A stretch of DNA of 7,260 nt. It comes from Desulfobulbaceae bacterium UBA5123. GTDB lineage: Bacteria; Desulfobacterota; Desulfobulbia; Desulfobulbales; UBA5123. Location: positions 2,859 through 10,118 of the forward strand of contig DHYT01000094.1 in the NCBI GenBank assembly GCA_002415465.1. Direction: 5' to 3'. Under the pieces are notes generated by a model. It saw nothing but the letters and a program-made list of their open reading frames with translations, had not been told where the DNA came from and did no database searches. Position numbers and translations under genes: made by a program. Below are positions 4,867 through 7,260 of this stretch, one piece after another (position 1 is the first letter of the stretch; every line of letters begins with the position of its first letter).

Positions 4867-7260
4867 TCAACCGTTGTTCTTTTTCTGCCAGCGGCCATTG
4901 CCACGCTCCGTCGTTTCGATCTTCTTTTTCTGGAAAGTAAGCCCGTGGTAGCCGAGGGTGGCCTCGACCTGGTCGGAGAACTGCTTGGAGGGACGGATGG
5001 TCATGTCGCGGGGGAGTTCGAGGTCGACCTCGCCCTGCTTGGGGAAATGGATGGTGAGGGAGATGGGGCATGCGCCGTGGTGGCTCAGGAAGATTTTCTT
5101 GAGGTCTTCGATCTTGCGGCGGCCTACCTTGTCGGAGTGGAGCATGACCCGGGCCGAGGCGGTGTATTTCTCCCAGGCCGAGCCGAGCGGGTCCACCGCG
5201 TCGGCGATGATCTTGGGGCCGCGTTCATCTTTTTCTAGTTTTCCCTGGATGATGAGCGGTTCCGAGCCGCTCAGCAGGTGTGAGCATTCGGCATAGGTGG
5301 TCGGGAAGATCACCACCTCCACGGCGCCGGTGGTGTCTTCCAGGGTGACGAAGCCCATGGGGTCGCCTTTTTTGGATTTGTGCGGCTTGAAGGTGCGGAC
5401 CATGCCTCCCACCCGTACCGGCAGCTGGTCGCCCCATTCGTTGAGCCCCACGCAGTCGGTGTCGGCCACCGCCTTGATCTCCTGCCGGACGTTGTCCAGG
5501 GGATGGCCGGTGATGTAAAAGCCCACCGTCTCCTTTTCCATGGCCAGCTTCTCTTTTTCCTCCCATTCGTTGATGTCCGGCATCAGGATGCTCTGGCCGT
5601 TGCCGTCGTCCGTGGCGGCGGCCGGCATGGCCGCGAACAGTGAAATCTGGCCGCTTTCCCGGTCCCGCTGGGTGGATTTTGCCCGTTCCAGGGCTTGATC
5701 GAGGATGGCGAAATGTTGGGACCGTTTGGCGCCCAGCGAATCAAAGGCGCCGGCCTTGATCAGGCTCTCGATCACCCGCCGGTTGACCCGGCTGCCGTCC
5801 ACCCGGCAGCAGAAATCCTCCAGCGATTTGTAGGCGCCCTCCTTCTCGCGGACCTCGATGATGGAGTCCAGGGCGGCGCCGCCGACGTTCTTCACCGCCG
5901 CCAGGCCGAAGCGGATGCGGTCGTTGATGACCGTGAAGTCCTTGAACGACTCGTTGATGTCAGGCGGCAGCACCTCGATCTCGTGGTCCTTGCACTCGTT
6001 GATGTAGAGCACCACCTTGTCGGTGTTGTTCATGTCCAGCGACAGCAGCGCGGCCATGAACGGCGACGGATAGTGGGCCTTGAGGTAGGCGGTCTGGTAG
6101 GCGATATAGGCGTAGGCGGCGGAGTGCGATTTGTTGAAGCCGTAGCCGGCGAACTTGGCCATCAGGTCGAAGATGTATTCGGCCTTGTCCAGCGGGATGT
6201 TGTTCTCCTTGCAGCCGGCCAGGAACTTGCCACGCTGCTCCTCCATCACCTCCGGAATCTTCTTGCCCATGGCCCGGCGCAGGTTGTCGGCATCGCCCAG
6301 CGAGTAGTTGGCGAGGACGTTGGCGATCTTCATCACCTGTTCCTGGTAGACGATGACCCCGTAGGTCTCTTTCAGGATCGGTTCGAGCTGCGGCAGCGGA
6401 TAGGTGGCGGTCATCCGGCCGTGCTTGGTGTTGACGAAATCCGACACCATTCCGGATTCCAGCGGTCCGGGGCGGTAGAGGGCGACCAGGGCGATGAGGT
6501 CGGAAAAGACCTCGGGCTTCATGTCGGTGAGCAGCGCCCGCATGCCGGAGCTTTCCAGCTGGAACACCCCCACCGCGTCGCCGCGGCAGAGGAGATCGTA
6601 GGTTTTTGCGTCGTCCAGGGGGATCTTGTGGATCTCCAGCCGGTGGCCGGTGTCCTGCTCCAGCATCTTCACCGCCCGGTCGATGACGGTGAGGGTCTTG
6701 AGGCCCAGGAAGTCGAACTTGATCAGGCCGGTCTTCTCGGTGTACTTCATGTCGAACTGGGTGAGCACCTCGCCCTTTGGCCCCTTGCAGAGCGGCAGGT
6801 ATTCCACCATCGGCAGCGGCGAGATGACCACGCCCGCGGCATGGATCGAGGTATGGCGGTTCAACCCCTCCAGGGTCTTGGCGATGGAGAGCAGCTGCGC
6901 CACCTGCGGGTCGCGGCCTTCAAGGTCCTTGAGGCGCGGCTCCTCCTCGATGGCCTTCTTGATCGTCATCTTGAGCTGGTCCGGGATCAGCTTGGCGATC
7001 CGGTCCACATCGCCGAAGGTCATGCCGAGGGCGCGGCCCACGTCGCGGATCACCGCCTTGGCCTTCATGGAGCCGAAGGTGACGATCTGGGCCACATGGT
7101 CCGAGCCGCCGTAGCGTTGCTGGACGTATTCGATCACCTCGTCGCGGCGGTCCTGGCAGAAATCGACGTCGAAGTCGGGCATGGATTTCCGTTCGATGTT
7201 GAGGAAGCGTTCGAAGATCAGCCCGTAGGGGATGGGATCGATGTCGGTGATCCGCATGGA
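4867..7260 (-). CDS. dnaE: DNA polymerase III alpha subunit, C-terminal part
   Basis: The catalytic subunit of the replicative polymerase. The frame stays open through 7260, so the N-terminal part, including the PHP domain, lies outside; the ATG at 7257 is internal. Numbering from that Met, the palm motif PDFDVDF at 27-33 carries catalytic Asp28 and Asp30, and the third catalytic Asp is Asp182 in KFDFLGLKT. Fingers motifs include YRPGPLESGM (261-270) and GYGFNKSHSAAYA (371-383). A helix-hairpin-helix region covers about 440-510, a beta-clamp binding motif QISLF sits at 537-541, and an OB fold spans about 613-690. The end (about 700-796) is the tau-binding type of tail, finishing in a basic run. 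About 768 residues follow Asp28, close to the 759 after Asp401 in E. coli. It is intact, and the next gene starts 107 nt after its stop without a clear terminator between. Confidence 0.97.
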   Translation of the reverse strand, partial: SMRITDIDPIPYGLIFERFLNIERKSMPDFDVDFCQDRRDEVIEYVQQRYGGSDHVAQIVTFGSMKAKAVIRDVGRALGMTFGDVDRIAKLIPDQLKMTIKKAIEEEPRLKDLEGRDPQVAQLLSIAKTLEGLNRHTSIHAAGVVISPLPMVEYLPLCKGPKGEVLTQFDMKYTEKTGLIKFDFLGLKTLTVIDRAVKMLEQDTGHRLEIHKIPLDDAKTYDLLCRGDAVGVFQLESSGMRALLTDMKPEVFSDLIALVALYRPGPLESGMVSDFVNTKHGRMTATYPLPQLEPILKETYGVIVYQEQVMKIANVLANYSLGDADNLRRAMGKKIPEVMEEQRGKFLAGCKENNIPLDKAEYIFDLMAKFAGYGFNKSHSAAYAYIAYQTAYLKAHYPSPFMAALLSLDMNNTDKVVLYINECKDHEIEVLPPDINESFKDFTVINDRIRFGLAAVKNVGGAALDSIIEVREKEGAYKSLEDFCCRVDGSRVNRRVIESLIKAGAFDSLGAKRSQHFAILDQALERAKSTQRDRESGQISLFAAMPAAATDDGNGQSILMPDINEWEEKEKLAMEKETVGFYITGHPLDNVRQEIKAVADTDCVGLNEWGDQLPVRVGGMVRTFKPHKSKKGDPMGFVTLEDTTGAVEVVIFPTTYAECSHLLSGSEPLIIQGKLEKDERGPKIIADAVDPLGSAWEKYTASARVMLHSDKVGRRKIEDLKKIFLSHHGACPISLTIHFPKQGEVDLELPRDMTIRPSKQFSDQVEATLGYHGLTFQKKKIETTERGNGRWQKKNNG

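Overview
The window is ordinary, densely packed bacterial chromosome with fairly high GC, and almost everything lies on the minus strand. The gene set suggests an anaerobic deltaproteobacterial lineage, perhaps near Desulfobulbales or Desulfuromonadales: [NiFe]-hydrogenase maturation genes next to what looks like an NtrC-type response regulator, a tandem pair of HDOD signalling proteins, a divergent DusB-type enzyme and a conserved lipoprotein. That placement is inference from gene content only; there is no rRNA or other marker here.

Region 1 (1-639, minus strand) is an operon end read right to left: hypC, then hypA 6 nt later, then the first 19 codons of a response regulator starting 4 nt after the hypA stop, with its Shine-Dalgarno inside the last hypA codons. 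HypC and HypA act at different steps of [NiFe]-hydrogenase maturation: delivery of the Fe(CN)2CO group and nickel insertion. Region 2 (640-876) is a 237-nt divergent intergenic stretch that must hold the hypC and dus control regions. It contains a helically phased CACGAC direct repeat but no convincing core promoter. Region 3 (877-1914, plus strand) is the only plus-strand gene, a tRNA-dihydrouridine synthase, which converges on the next gene with a 12-nt gap.

Region 4 (1927-4805, minus strand) is the most interesting part. Two full-length HDOD paralogues, about 63% identical by hand count and almost gap-free, lie head to tail and are separated by 232 nt with a long perfect inverted repeat. 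The downstream copy overlaps a possible 30-aa ORF by ATGA, and that ORF in turn overlaps the start of a predicted lipoprotein, so HDOD, small ORF and lipoprotein look translationally linked. A good sigma70-like promoter lies directly in front of the upstream HDOD gene. Region 5 (4867-7260, minus strand) is the C-terminal two thirds of dnaE, the replicative DNA polymerase III alpha subunit. It runs off the window edge.

I see no CRISPR array, insertion sequence, tRNA, rRNA, prophage or recognisable defence island. The best candidates for something undescribed are the HDOD/HDOD/small-ORF/lipoprotein cluster and the structured gap between the two HDOD genes.
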